Source of the DNA: Dermabacter hominis NBRC 106157
GTDB lineage: Bacteria > Actinomycetota > Actinomycetes > Actinomycetales > Dermabacteraceae
NCBI RefSeq assembly: GCF_001570785.1
Contig: NZ_BCSI01000010.1
Location: forward strand, 1 to 64,000
Length of the DNA stretch: 64,000 nucleotides
Direction of reading: 5' to 3'
The notes beneath the pieces were generated by a model that did not search any database, was not told the origin of the DNA, and was given only the letters and a program-made list of their open reading frames with translations. This document shows positions 48,860 to 57,584 of this stretch, one piece after another; the first letter of the stretch is position 1; each line of letters begins with the position of its first letter. Made by a program: the position numbers and the translations under genes.

Positions 48860-49525
48860 TTAGTATTCGGCCGGCTGCACAATCACAAAGCCGGGACCGT
48901 GGAACGCGAGCTGGAAGGCTTCGCCCGAGCCGCGGCCAATGAGTGCACCGGCGTTAAAATCGTTCTTGATCTGCGGCTGGAGGTTTGCCGACCAGCACAC
49001 GACAGCCTGCGGATCCACGTACGTGGGCTGCTGCGAGCAGTCGAGCAGGAGCGGCTCACCGTGCGAGGCGATCGCGACCATGCCGTGCCCCTGGAGGAAC
49101 AGGTTCGTGAAGCCGCCCGCGACGAGGCCCGCGCCGAGGCCGCCGCCGATCATCTTGATGTCCCACTCGATGCTCGAGTCGAAAGCGAGCATCTTCGAGG
49201 TGTTGAGGGAGAGGGCTTCTCCCTCGAGCTGGATGAGGAAGATCTGCGAGCCATTCTTGGCGAAGAAGATTTCGCCGTTGCCGGTGGTGCGCATCATGTT
49301 GGCGCCCTCGCCGGTGGCCAGCTTCTTGACGAGCTTCATGCCGCCGCCCGAGCCCTGGTACTTGAACTTCATCTCGCCCTGGTAGGCGACCATGGCGCCG
49401 GCGGAGGAGACGATTTCGGGTGCGCCGGGATCGAGGCGGCAGCGCAGCATTCGCTTGGACTGAAGGGCCCAGCGGTCGTTGGTCTGGACTTCCTGGTGTT
49501 CGGGTGAAAAGAGTTCAGATCTCAT
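48860..49525 (-). CDS. AIM24 family protein
   Basis: 221 aa beta-rich AIM24 domain protein. The segment EIVSSAGAMVAYQGEMKFKY and GGFTNLFLQGHGMVAIASHG and the late GPGFVIVQPAEY are the typical AIM24 repeats. The yeast homolog is a mitochondrial inner-membrane protein; the role of the bacterial ones is unknown. The ATG at 49525 lies 6 nt after TAGGGT, embedded in a 14-bp palindrome. Transcription is from its own promoter and is closed by the hairpin at 48777. Confidence 0.85.
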   Translation of the reverse strand: MRSELFSPEHQEVQTNDRWALQSKRMLRCRLDPGAPEIVSSAGAMVAYQGEMKFKYQGSGGGMKLVKKLATGEGANMMRTTGNGEIFFAKNGSQIFLIQLEGEALSLNTSKMLAFDSSIEWDIKMIGGGLGAGLVAGGFTNLFLQGHGMVAIASHGEPLLLDCSQQPTYVDPQAVVCWSANLQPQIKNDFNAGALIGRGSGEAFQLAFHGPGFVIVQPAEY

Positions 49526-49529
49526 GGCT

Positions 49530-49543
49530 TCACCCTAGGGTGA
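49530..49543 (-). promoter_or_regulatory. Palindrome covering the -10 box of the AIM24 gene
   Basis: TCACCCTAGGGTGA is a perfect 14-bp palindrome. It includes TAGGGT (49532-49537 on the minus strand), the -10 box that ends 6 nt before the ATG at 49525, so a repressor bound here would block the promoter. Confidence 0.5.
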
Positions 49544-49586
49544 GCTGGCTCCTATTTTCCTGGAGATCATGAGAACAGAACAATTG

Positions 49587-51908
49587 TTATTGGAACCGCT
49601 TGAGCTGCAGCGAATTGCTCACCACGAAAACGCTTGAAAACGCCATCGCCGCGGCCGCGATCACGGGGCCGAGGAGGCCGACCATCGCGAGCGGGATCGC
49701 GATGACGTTGTAGATGAACGCCCAGAACAAGTTCCAGCGAATCGTGCGCACGCTCGCGCGCGAAAGCCGAATCGCGGTGGGAATCTGCGCGATATCGCCG
49801 CCCGTGAGCACGATGTCGCCCGAGTTCATCGCGGCATCGGTGCCCGTACCCATGGCGAAGCCGAGGTCCGCCTCGGCGAGCGCTGCGGTGTCGTTGATGC
49901 CGTCGCCCACCATCGCGACGCTTGCCCCTTCGCCGCGAAGAGACTTCACGAGGTCGAGTTTTGCCGCGGGGGTAAGCGAGGCGTGAACCTTCTCGATGCC
50001 GACTTCGCGCGCAATGTGCTCGGCCGCGGCAGGGTTGTCGCCGGTCGCCATGACGGGCTCGATGCCGAGCGCGCGAATCTCCTCAACGACCTTCGTCGCT
50101 TCGGGCTTCACGGTGTCGCTCACGCGCACGAGCCCCGCAACCTCGCCGTTGACGCGCACGAGGGAGGTCGTGTGACCCGCCTGCTCGGCTTCGCGGAGGG
50201 AAGCGGCGAGAGGGGCGGGCAGGCTTTCCGGGGCGGGCTTTTCACCTCCGACGGTGGCCTGGCGAGCGTCGGACACCGCAGTAATCTCGACCTCCCACGG
50301 CCCCTTGTTCTCATCGAGCGTCCCGCTCACGCGCGCCGTGAGCCCCCGACCGACGTGCGCCTGGGCGTCCTCGAGCGTGAGGGCATCGCTGCTGCTGCCA
50401 GCCGCTTCCACGATTGCCCGCGCGATCGGATGCTCCGAACCGGATTCGGCGGCCCCCGCAAGCGCGCGGACGTTTGCTTCGCTCCAGCCTTCGGCGGGTG
50501 TCACGGAATGCACGCGCATCGCGCCGCTCGTGAGCGTGCCGGTCTTGTCGAGAACGATCGACGCGATGTCGCGCGAAGCCTCGAGTGTGCTTGCGGAGCG
50601 AATGAGGATGCCGAGTTCGGCTCCGCGGCCCGTGCCCACCATGATGGCCGTGGGGGTCGCGAGGCCGAGCGCACACGGGCATGCGATGATGAGGACGGCG
50701 ACGGCCGCGGTGAAGGCCTGTTCCGTGGTGCCCCCGAGTGCGAGCCACGCGACGAGCGTGAGGATCGCGAGCACGATGACGATGGGAACGAAGATGCTCG
50801 CGACCTTGTCGACGAGCTGCTGCACGGGAGCTTTGGAAGCTTGCGCGTCCTCGACCATTTTCGCGATGTGGGCAAGCTCGGTGTCGGCGCCCACGCGCGT
50901 GGCGCGCACAAGGAGCCGGCCTGTAGTGTTGACGGTGGCGCCCGTGACCTCGGTTCCGGGGGCGACGTCCTCGGGGATGCTTTCGCCCGTGAGCATCGAG
51001 CGGTCGATGGCGGAGGAGCCCTCGAGGATCACGCCGTCTGTCGCGACCTTCTCCCCGGGCCTCACGACGAAAACATCGCCGACCCGCACCGCGCCGATGG
51101 GAACCTCGACTTCGGCGGTGCTGCCGTCGGACTGAAGTTCGACGATGGTGGCATTCTTCGCGCCGAGGTCAAGCAGCGAACGGATAGCTGCGCTCGACAG
51201 GTGGATGGCGCGGGCCTGCGCATAGCGCCCCACGAGCACGAGGGTCGTGATGACCGCCGCCGACTCGAAGTAGATTTCGTGAGCGCCGTGGTGATTGCGG
51301 CTGAAGGCGGCGCCGAGACTCATGTCCATGCGCATCCCGATCTCGCCGGCGCCGCCGAAGACGAGCGCCCAGAGTGACCACAGGTACGCGGCAAACGTTC
51401 CCATCGTGACGAGCGTGTCCATCGTGAAGCCGCCGTGCTTGATGTTCACCCAGGTAGCGCGGTGGAATGGCGCGCCGCAGTAGAACACGACCGGCGTCGC
51501 GAGAATGAGCATCGCCCACTGCCAGCCGGGGAACTGCAACGCCGGGATCATTGAGATGAGGAAAATTGGCGCCGAGAGGATGGCTGCGAGGACCATGCGG
51601 ATTAGCGTGTCGCGCTTGTCGCGCGCGGCGCGTTCTTCGGCGCCCGTGTCAACGCTGGCCGCTTCGGTGGCCCCGGGTGCCGCCTCTCGTACGTGCGCCC
51701 CATAGCCGCCCTTTTCGACGGCTTCGACGAGCTGGGCGTCGGTGATCGACGGGTCGCTCACCTGCACGCTCGCACGCTCGAGCGCGAGATTGACGACTGC
51801 GTCGACATTGCCCACCCGCCGCAACTTCTTTTCGACTCGCGCGACGCAGCTCGCGCACGTCATACCTGTCACGTCGAGGGTCACGGTGCGGGGGTTGGGG
51901 CTCGTCAT
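49587..51908 (-). CDS. copA: Copper-exporting P1B-type ATPase
   Basis: 773 aa. An N-terminal metal-binding domain has GMTCASC (C18, C21). Eight membrane helices follow; the CPC metal site is in IIACPCALGLATPTA; TGES, DKTGTLTSG and GDGINDTAALAEAD are the P-type ATPase A-, P- and hinge motifs. The final membrane segment has YNVIAIPLAM and MAFSSVFVVSNSLQLKR, as in Cu+-ATPases. It pumps Cu+ (or Ag+) out of the cell. The ATG at 51908 has AAGGA at 4 nt. It follows copZ by 52 bp in one operon controlled by the CsoR-type site at 52240. Confidence 0.95.
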   Translation of the reverse strand: MTSPNPRTVTLDVTGMTCASCVARVEKKLRRVGNVDAVVNLALERASVQVSDPSITDAQLVEAVEKGGYGAHVREAAPGATEAASVDTGAEERAARDKRDTLIRMVLAAILSAPIFLISMIPALQFPGWQWAMLILATPVVFYCGAPFHRATWVNIKHGGFTMDTLVTMGTFAAYLWSLWALVFGGAGEIGMRMDMSLGAAFSRNHHGAHEIYFESAAVITTLVLVGRYAQARAIHLSSAAIRSLLDLGAKNATIVELQSDGSTAEVEVPIGAVRVGDVFVVRPGEKVATDGVILEGSSAIDRSMLTGESIPEDVAPGTEVTGATVNTTGRLLVRATRVGADTELAHIAKMVEDAQASKAPVQQLVDKVASIFVPIVIVLAILTLVAWLALGGTTEQAFTAAVAVLIIACPCALGLATPTAIMVGTGRGAELGILIRSASTLEASRDIASIVLDKTGTLTSGAMRVHSVTPAEGWSEANVRALAGAAESGSEHPIARAIVEAAGSSSDALTLEDAQAHVGRGLTARVSGTLDENKGPWEVEITAVSDARQATVGGEKPAPESLPAPLAASLREAEQAGHTTSLVRVNGEVAGLVRVSDTVKPEATKVVEEIRALGIEPVMATGDNPAAAEHIAREVGIEKVHASLTPAAKLDLVKSLRGEGASVAMVGDGINDTAALAEADLGFAMGTGTDAAMNSGDIVLTGGDIAQIPTAIRLSRASVRTIRWNLFWAFIYNVIAIPLAMVGLLGPVIAAAAMAFSSVFVVSNSLQLKRFQ

Positions 51909-51960
51909 GAGGTCCTTCCGGGCTAGTGGGCGTGCGGTTGTGGGGTGAGTGCGGGGTGGG

Positions 51961-52182
51961 TTAGTCGACGATGGCGTAGCTCTCGCTAGCTTCCTCGATC
52001 TCCGAGGCGATATCGATCTTCGTGAGGGGGCGGTCAGCCTCGATCGTGAGGGTCGATTTGCCACCCTTCACGAGTTCGACCTCGATGTTCGTGACGCCGG
52101 CGATTTCGCCGACTTCTTCCTTGATGGCATTGACGCAGTGGTCGCACGTGAGGCCCGTGATGAAGAAGGTGGAGGTAGTCAT
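51961..52182 (-). CDS. copZ: Copper chaperone, heavy-metal-associated domain
   Basis: 73 aa, a single HMA domain with GLTCDHC (C13, C16) in the metal loop. It binds Cu+ and delivers it to CopA. The sequence after the loop fits the beta-alpha-beta-beta-alpha-beta fold. AAGGAG precedes the ATG. It is first in the copZ-copA operon, below a promoter whose spacer is the CsoR-like palindrome. No csoR gene is seen in the window. Confidence 0.93.
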   Translation of the reverse strand: MTTSTFFITGLTCDHCVNAIKEEVGEIAGVTNIEVELVKGGKSTLTIEADRPLTKIDIASEIEEASESYAIVD

Positions 52183-52235
52183 TGGTGCTCCTTAATTTGT
52201 GGGTATTCGTGAGCGCAGGGTGCGCCCCACACACC

Positions 52236-52264
52236 AACATACCCCCCTGGGGTATATCTTTCAA
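52236..52264 (-). promoter_or_regulatory. copZ-copA promoter with CsoR-type operator in the spacer
   Basis: On the minus strand TTGAAA (52259-52264) and TATGTT (52236-52241) are 17 bp apart. The spacer contains the perfect palindrome TACCCC-CCT-GGGGTA (52240-52254), the form recognised by copper-sensing CsoR repressors. Copper would relieve repression. Confidence 0.8.
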
Positions 52265-52305
52265 GGGGTGAGAGGTCGCTTCAGGGCTGCGCCTTCAGGG
52301 ATCGG

Positions 52306-52311
52306 TAGCAT
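52306..52311 (+). promoter_or_regulatory. -10 box for leaderless Ser/Thr kinase gene
   Basis: TAGCAT ends 7 nt before the ATG at 52319, which supports this start over one 9 bp upstream at 52310. Confidence 0.45.
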
Positions 52312-52318
52312 GGGGCGC

Positions 52319-54379
52319 ATGAGTACCCCCACGAATTCAGGTGGCAACTTCGGCGCGCGCACACCCCAGCGCCGCCCCAGTTTCTACGAATCGCACCTTC
52401 GTGAAATGCTCGTCGACTCCGGATACGCCATTCACGAGCGCATCGGTAGCGGCGGCATGGGGATCGTCTACCGCGCAACCGACGCGGCCGGACTCGACGT
52501 TGCCCTCAAGGTGCTTCGGCCTGAAATCGCCGGCGACGAGCGTGCCCGCGCCCGACTGAGCCGAGAGATGCGCGCGCTTCAGCGCGTCAATCACCCGAAC
52601 GTCTCTCGCGTGCTCGATGCCGAATTCGACCTCGATGTCGCCTTCCTCGTCACCGAGTACATCTCGGGCCCCACGTTCCAGAAAGTCATTGACGACTGGG
52701 GGCACCTCCCGCTGCGATGCGTACGCGAAATCGGCTTGCCGCTCGGCAAGGCCCTTCTTGACGTTCACGAGAAGGGGATCGTGCACCGCGACCTCAAACC
52801 AAGCAACATCATGCTTCGCACCGGGAACGGCTCGCACTTCGACTTCGACATCGATCCAGTCGATCCGGTCATTATCGACTTCGGCATCGCCCAAGCCGCC
52901 GAAGAGTCCCGCATGACCTCGACGGGGCTCATGATGGGCACGATCTCCTACCTTGCCCCCGAGGTGATCAGCAACAACATCGTCGACGCCGCTGCCGACT
53001 GGTGGGCCTGGGCCGCAATGCTCGCCCACGCCGCGACCGGCTTCCCGCCCTTCGGCAAAGGGCGACTCGGCACGGTCTACAACCTCGCCACGATGGCTGG
53101 CCCCGACCTCGAGGGGCTGCCGGAGCCGTGCATTGAATGGTTCAAGGGCGCGTTTGCCCCTGAGCCTGGCGATCGCACGCCGCCGGAGAAGCTCATCGAG
53201 GCACTCGAGCACGATGTGGATGCATGGGTGTATGGGAACTACGACCCAACCTCCTCGTCCCCGTCTTCCCCTTCCACCCCCGCCGAGCTCCCGACTTCTC
53301 GGATTGAGACAGGTGAAAGCAGCACACTCGATGGCCCAATCGGCGCCGGAGCGGCAGGCTCGAGCGCCGCGGCACCATCGGCTGCAGCAGCTCGCGCAGC
53401 TGAGGCAACGGCGCCCCTACCTCCGTACAGCCCCCCGAGGCCAGGAGGGGGAGAGGAGGAGAGCACCGGCGTAATTCACGACGCCACCGATGAATGGGAC
53501 GACACGGATGAATGGGATGTCTCCAACGAGGAACCCACTCAAGTCATGCCTGTTCTCGACGAAACTCCCACGGCCCGATTCGCCCCCATCTCGACCCCTG
53601 CCGCACCGCCCGTCGCGCCACACGCGGGTGCGGCGCCGACGTGGCAACCGTCGGCACCGGCGCCGCAGGCGCCCATGGCAGCCCCCGGCCCGCAGGGCCC
53701 CTACGCCGAGGCGCCGTACCCTCCGGCCTACGGCGCGCAGCCGTACGCGATGCCGTTGCAGCCCCTGCCCTACCACTTGCGCGAGCCCAAGCGCCGCACA
53801 GCGCTCGTGCTGCTCGGTATGGCGCTCTTCACCGCCTTCGGCGCACTCGTGCCGCTCGCTGCGCTCATCCTGCTCGTGCTGATGACAGCCCTTGCAAGAA
53901 CGTGGCAGCGTTCATGGATCGCGCAGGAAAAAGGCCAGGACAGAGGGAAAGGCTCGGGTGGGATCACCGCTTCGATAGCGCTCTTGGCAGTACCGCGATT
54001 CTTCGGTGCCCTTCTCGAGGCGCTCCTTCAAGCGCTCATCCCCGTAATCGTCACGGCCGGCGTTCTGCTCGCGACCGATGCCCTACTCGTGTGGCTCGCG
54101 CGCTTCGAGGTGCACTACGCCGTGTACGCGGGAGTGCTCGTGGGCGTTACGACCCTGTCGCTGTGGTGGGGTATCGGCTCACGCACAACGCGCTACGGCA
54201 GCCACCGCCTTTTGCACGCAGCCACACCGAGCGGGCTGTGGACCGCGATCTTCGCCGCCCTTCTCCTCGTGCTCATCGCAGCCGTGTGCTTCACGATTGC
54301 CTCGCGCGGCGGACACATCGACTACTTCCCCTACGTGGGTGAATTCCGCCTCGAAGACATCTCGCCCTGGAGGAAATGA
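52319..54379 (+). CDS. Membrane Ser/Thr protein kinase (Pkn2/Hanks type)
   Basis: 686 aa. The kinase domain (about 34-295) has a glycine loop IGSGGMGIVYRAT, Lys64 in VALKVL, catalytic HRDLKPSN (Asp158), DFGIAQ (Asp187) and GTISYLAPEV, and looks active. A low-complexity Pro/Ala/Ser linker of more than 150 residues follows, then about four to five hydrophobic segments at the C-terminus (for example TALVLLGMALFTAFGALVPLA and LVLLIAAV-like ends). There is no PASTA or sensor domain, unlike PknB. The start is chosen by a -10-like TAGCAT 7 nt upstream. Targets are unknown. Confidence 0.88.
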   Translation: MSTPTNSGGNFGARTPQRRPSFYESHLREMLVDSGYAIHERIGSGGMGIVYRATDAAGLDVALKVLRPEIAGDERARARLSREMRALQRVNHPNVSRVLDAEFDLDVAFLVTEYISGPTFQKVIDDWGHLPLRCVREIGLPLGKALLDVHEKGIVHRDLKPSNIMLRTGNGSHFDFDIDPVDPVIIDFGIAQAAEESRMTSTGLMMGTISYLAPEVISNNIVDAAADWWAWAAMLAHAATGFPPFGKGRLGTVYNLATMAGPDLEGLPEPCIEWFKGAFAPEPGDRTPPEKLIEALEHDVDAWVYGNYDPTSSSPSSPSTPAELPTSRIETGESSTLDGPIGAGAAGSSAAAPSAAAARAAEATAPLPPYSPPRPGGGEEESTGVIHDATDEWDDTDEWDVSNEEPTQVMPVLDETPTARFAPISTPAAPPVAPHAGAAPTWQPSAPAPQAPMAAPGPQGPYAEAPYPPAYGAQPYAMPLQPLPYHLREPKRRTALVLLGMALFTAFGALVPLAALILLVLMTALARTWQRSWIAQEKGQDRGKGSGGITASIALLAVPRFFGALLEALLQALIPVIVTAGVLLATDALLVWLARFEVHYAVYAGVLVGVTTLSLWWGIGSRTTRYGSHRLLHAATPSGLWTAIFAALLLVLIAAVCFTIASRGGHIDYFPYVGEFRLEDISPWRK
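53643..53658 (+). repeat. Copy of the dispersed CCGTCGG motif
   Basis: GGCAACCGTCGGCACC within the linker of the kinase gene (read as W-Q-P-S-A-P). Confidence 0.5.
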
Positions 54380-54455
54380 GGCATCCACGCGCGTATCCTC
54401 TAAGCTGGCACGCGGCGATTCGCCGCTTACCGCATTCGACACCTCCGGAGGATTC

Positions 54456-55268
54456 ATGGCCGAGAAGCCGTCAGCGCAGGACGTGCGCGAAGCGCAGCGT
54501 ATCGAGCTTCGCAAGCAGCGCGAAAAAGAGCTGAGGCGCCACAAGCGCGCCCGCATGGCGATCATCGCTGCCATCGTCGTCGTGGCACTCGCACTCGTCG
54601 CCGGCATCGGCCTCCTGATCTACAAGGCGAACGCGCCTGAGCCTGAACTGCCGCTCAAGCAGCCCTCCTCTATCAGCAAAGAGGAGCCCGTGCTGTCCTT
54701 CAAAGCAGACGACACGAAACCCGTCGTCGACGTCGTGTTCGACTACATGTGCCCGTTCTGTGGCAACTTCGAACAGATCAACAGCGCCGACCTCCACGAG
54801 ATGATCGAGAGCGGCGATGCGACCGTGAACTTCCACGTGCGCACTTTCCTCTCCAAGAAGATGTCCACAACGGAGTACTCCGCACGCGCCGGCGGAGCCG
54901 CAGTGTGCACCTTTGAAGATTCCCCCGAGGTGTTCCTGAAGTTCCACGAACTCCTCTTCGCCAACCAACCGGCCGAGGGCGGCCCCGGCCTGAGCGACAG
55001 AGAGCTCGTCACGTACGCCAAACAGGCCGGAGCGAAGGACAGCACCCTGTCGTGCATCAAGGACCAGAAATTCCGCCGCTACGCGACAGACGTGCTCGAA
55101 CCCGCCGGCGCGAAACTCTCGCCGGCAACCCCGGCCGTGCTCATCAACGGCAAGGAATGGGGATCCGACGGCGCCTGGCAGACCCCCGGTGCGCTTAAGA
55201 AAGCCGTGGCCGCTTCGGGCACGCCCGGTGCGAGCGATGCCGGTGGCGCAAGCGATTCGGGTAACTAA
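54456..55268 (+). CDS. DsbA-like thioredoxin-fold membrane-anchored protein
   Basis: 270 aa. A charged head (AEKPSAQDVREAQRIELRK) precedes one anchor helix (ARMAIIAAIVVVALALVAGIG, about 32-52). The thioredoxin-fold domain outside the membrane has C99-P-F-C102 in FDYMCPFCGNF, and a cis-Pro in SPATPAVLING. It is close to the actinobacterial DsbA/MSMEG disulfide-forming proteins, acting in oxidative folding at the cell surface. ATG 54456 has GGAGG 5 nt upstream. It is followed by a tRNA gene. Confidence 0.9.
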   Translation: MAEKPSAQDVREAQRIELRKQREKELRRHKRARMAIIAAIVVVALALVAGIGLLIYKANAPEPELPLKQPSSISKEEPVLSFKADDTKPVVDVVFDYMCPFCGNFEQINSADLHEMIESGDATVNFHVRTFLSKKMSTTEYSARAGGAAVCTFEDSPEVFLKFHELLFANQPAEGGPGLSDRELVTYAKQAGAKDSTLSCIKDQKFRRYATDVLEPAGAKLSPATPAVLINGKEWGSDGAWQTPGALKKAVAASGTPGASDAGGASDSGN

Positions 55269-55306
55269 ACTCGCGGCGCACGTTACACTAGTGCGAGCGC
55301 CGCAAT

Positions 55307-55382
55307 GCTGAAGTAGCTCAGTTGGTAGAGCAGCTGTCTTGTAAACAGCAGGTCGTGGGTTCGAGCCCCATCTTCAGCTCCA
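55307..55382 (+). tRNA. tRNA-Thr (anticodon TGT)
   Basis: A 76-nt cloverleaf with acceptor stem GCTGAAG/CTTCAGC, D-stem and loop around TAGCTCAGTTGG, anticodon loop CTTGTAA (anticodon TGT at 55340-55342), T arm GGTTCGAGCCC and an encoded CCA at 55380-55382. It decodes ACA and related threonine codons. Confidence 0.97.
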
Positions 55383-55384
55383 AG

Positions 55385-55432
55385 AAAATCCCAGGTCGGG
55401 GCGACTTCGAGTCGTCAGGCCTGGGATTTTTT
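55385..55432 (+). terminator. Rho-independent terminator of tRNA-Thr
   Basis: AAAATCCCAGG pairs with CCTGGGATTTT, followed by a T run; the loop folds again (GGCGACTTCGAGTCGTC). It starts 3 bp after the tRNA. Confidence 0.85.
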
Positions 55433-55506
55433 CGTGTGCTCTGGCCATAACGACTGTGAGCGGGGCCAGGACATACTCGAGAGCGCGCGAAGCCTCCGAA
55501 GGTCCC

Positions 55507-55528
55507 CGCCCCTAAAAATGTAGGGGCG
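55507..55528. promoter_or_regulatory. Inverted repeat upstream of old-yellow-enzyme gene
   Basis: CGCCCCTA and TAGGGGCG are exact 8-bp arms around AAAATG, 53 bp before the start codon of the frameshifted flavin oxidoreductase gene. A candidate operator, possibly for the TetR at 57845. Confidence 0.5.
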
Positions 55529-55580
55529 TAGTGTGGGTCACAAGTAAGTAGTGGTTCTCAACACACAGCGAAGGAATCCC

Positions 55581-57546
55581 ATGACCGCCGCACCGCAGAC
55601 CGCGCGCACACTCGCCACCCCCTTCACGATCAACACCGTCGAGATCCCCAACCGCCTTGTCATGACCCCCATGGGCAGCGACCTCGCAAATCCCGACGGC
55701 ACGGTTGGCCCGCGCCTTCTCAAGTACTGGCTCGAACGCGCCGAAGGAGGCTGCGGCCTCCTCATCAGCGAGGTCACGCGCATCAACGACGAGCACGGCC
55801 CCGGAACTCCCAACCAGCTGTCCGTCACGCGCGACGAACTGGTCCCGCAGCTCGCGGAAGCCATCGAGGCGGTCCATGCGCGCGGCACAAAGATCTTCCT
55901 GCAGCTCCAGCATCCCGGCAACCAAGGGCATTCCGCAGCTCAATAAAGGGCAGGTGACCGTCGGACCTTCCGCCGTTCAATCTCAGCTCACCAAGGCCCC
56001 CGTGCGCGCCCTCGAGAATGACGAGGTCAAGAGCCTCGTGCAGGACTTCATCAACGGCGCGCGCCGCGCTAAAGAGGCCGGAGCGGACGGCGTGGAGATC
56101 CACGGCGCCCACGGCTACCTCATTGACGAATTCCTTTCTCCGCACACCAACAAGCGTGAGGATGAATATGGCGGCTCATTCGAGAACCGCTGCCGCTTCC
56201 TCGTCGAGATCCTCGACGGCGTGCGCGAAGTCGTGGGCCCCGATTTCCCGATCTCGGTGCGCCTTTCGGTATCGCAGTGCTACGACCTTATCGGCCTGCC
56301 CGGCGAAGGCAACGAAGTCGCCGACGGTGTGCGCATCGCGAAGGTCGGCGAGGAGCACGGCGCCGACCTGATCTCGGTGTCCACCGGCACCTATGAAACG
56401 GGCATCACCGTCATCGAGCCCGTCAACACCCCGCGCAACTGGCGCGACCCGATCATTCGCGCCGTTCGCGACACCGTGAGCATCCCTGTCATGGGCGTAT
56501 CGATCATCCGCGAACCCGAGCAGGCCGAAAAAATGCTCAACGACGGCCTCGTGGACCTCATCGCGATGGGCCGCTCGTGGCTCGCCGACCCGCAGTGGGG
56601 AATCAAGGCCATCGAGGGCCGCGACGCTGACATCACGCGCTGCATTGGCTGCATGTACTGCTTCGAGGCGCTCTTCTCTGGCGGCCACATCGAATGCGCC
56701 GTCAACCCGCGCTGTGGGTTCGAATCGGAGTTCCCGCTCGAGCCCGAGCGCAACGCCGAAGGTCGCACGGCTCTCGTGATCGGTGGTGGCCCCGCGGGCT
56801 GCGAAGCTGCCGAAACACTCGCGAAGCGCGGCGCGAAAGTCACCCTCGTCGAGGCGATGGATACCCTCGGCGGCCAGGTCGTGCCCGGCACCAACCCGCC
56901 CGGCAAGGGCCCGATGGGCTGGCTCGTCGAGAACTACACCCACCGTCTTGAGAAGGCCGGCGTTGACGTGCGGCTGTCGACTCGTTTCGGGGTTGAGGAC
57001 GTGCGCGCGTTCGGTGCTGACGCCGTGATCGTCGCGACCGGCGCAGCCCCGGTTGTGCCGAACATTCCGGGCATCGATGGCGACAATGTGGTGGATGCGA
57101 TCGATGTTCTGGGTGGTACTCGCGAGGTCGCGGGCCGCGCGATTGTAGTGGGGTCCGGCATGACCGGCCTCGAAACCGCTGAGCTGATTGCGGCAAACGG
57201 TGGCGAGGTCGCCGTGTACGAGATGGCGCCGGAGCTCGGAGCTGGCGCGTTCCACATGAACCTCATCTCGGTCACCTCGAAGCTCAAGAAGGCCGGCGTC
57301 CCCATGAACACGGGGCACCGTCTCGTGGAGGTGACCGGCTCGGGCGCGGTGTTCGAGGCCGACGGTTCCCAGCTCACCGTCGATGCCGACACGGTCGTGC
57401 TCGCGATCGGCATGCGCAGCGAGAATAGACTCGCCTCCGAGCTTGAGGCTGCGGGAATCGAGTTCCGTACCGCGGGTGACGTGTCGAAGGTGGCGAAGGT
57501 TGCTCAGGCGGTGGCTACGGGGTACCGCGTGGGCCTCGAGGCCTGA
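55581..57546 (+). pseudogene. Frameshifted old-yellow-enzyme / 2,4-dienoyl-CoA-reductase-like flavin oxidoreductase
   Basis: Two frames together make one protein of about 654 aa. The first frame (ATG 55581, AAGGAA upstream) encodes TPFTINTVEIPNRLVMTPMG through LQLQHPGNQGHSAAQ and stops at 55946. The second continues QLNKGQVTVGPSAVQ through the barrel, the iron-sulfur cysteines RCIGCMYCFEALFSGGHIEC and a Rossmann FAD/NAD domain (VIGGGPAGCEAAETL, VVGSGMTGLETAEL) to 57546. One extra base near CATTCCGC (about 55930-55935) explains the break; removing it joins H-S to Q-L-N-K-G. It could be a sequencing error, a real pseudogene or, less likely, a programmed shift. Similar enzymes reduce enoyl compounds and carry FMN, FAD and a 4Fe-4S cluster. 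Confidence 0.85.
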
Positions 57547-57557
57547 TTCGCTGCTGC

Positions 57558-57584
57558 CCCGGGACCTATTTCATGGGGCCCGGG
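57558..57584. terminator. Hairpin after the old-yellow-enzyme gene
   Basis: CCCGGG at 57558-57563 can pair with CCCGGG at 57579-57584, with partial extension (ACC and GGG). It is 12 bp past the stop. The following 260 bp up to 57844 are non-coding as far as I can see. Confidence 0.4.

Noticed and set aside
49579-49588. AACAATTGTT palindrome at the copA stop
   Set aside because: Short and self-complementary by chance in an AT-rich spot; it overlaps the stop codon and no promoter follows nearby.
52199-52318. Longer N-terminus of the Ser/Thr kinase
   Set aside because: It would cover the copper promoter and CsoR site, and lacks a ribosome site. The -10 box supports 52319.
54078-54455. In-frame upstream extension of the DsbA-like protein
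   Set aside because: It runs inside the kinase gene in another frame. The ATG at 54456 has a good ribosome site and gives a normal membrane-anchored start.
55385-55432. Attenuator for the oxidoreductase gene
   Set aside because: The hairpin directly follows tRNA-Thr and is a plain terminator; the oxidoreductase starts about 150 bp later with its own inverted repeat.
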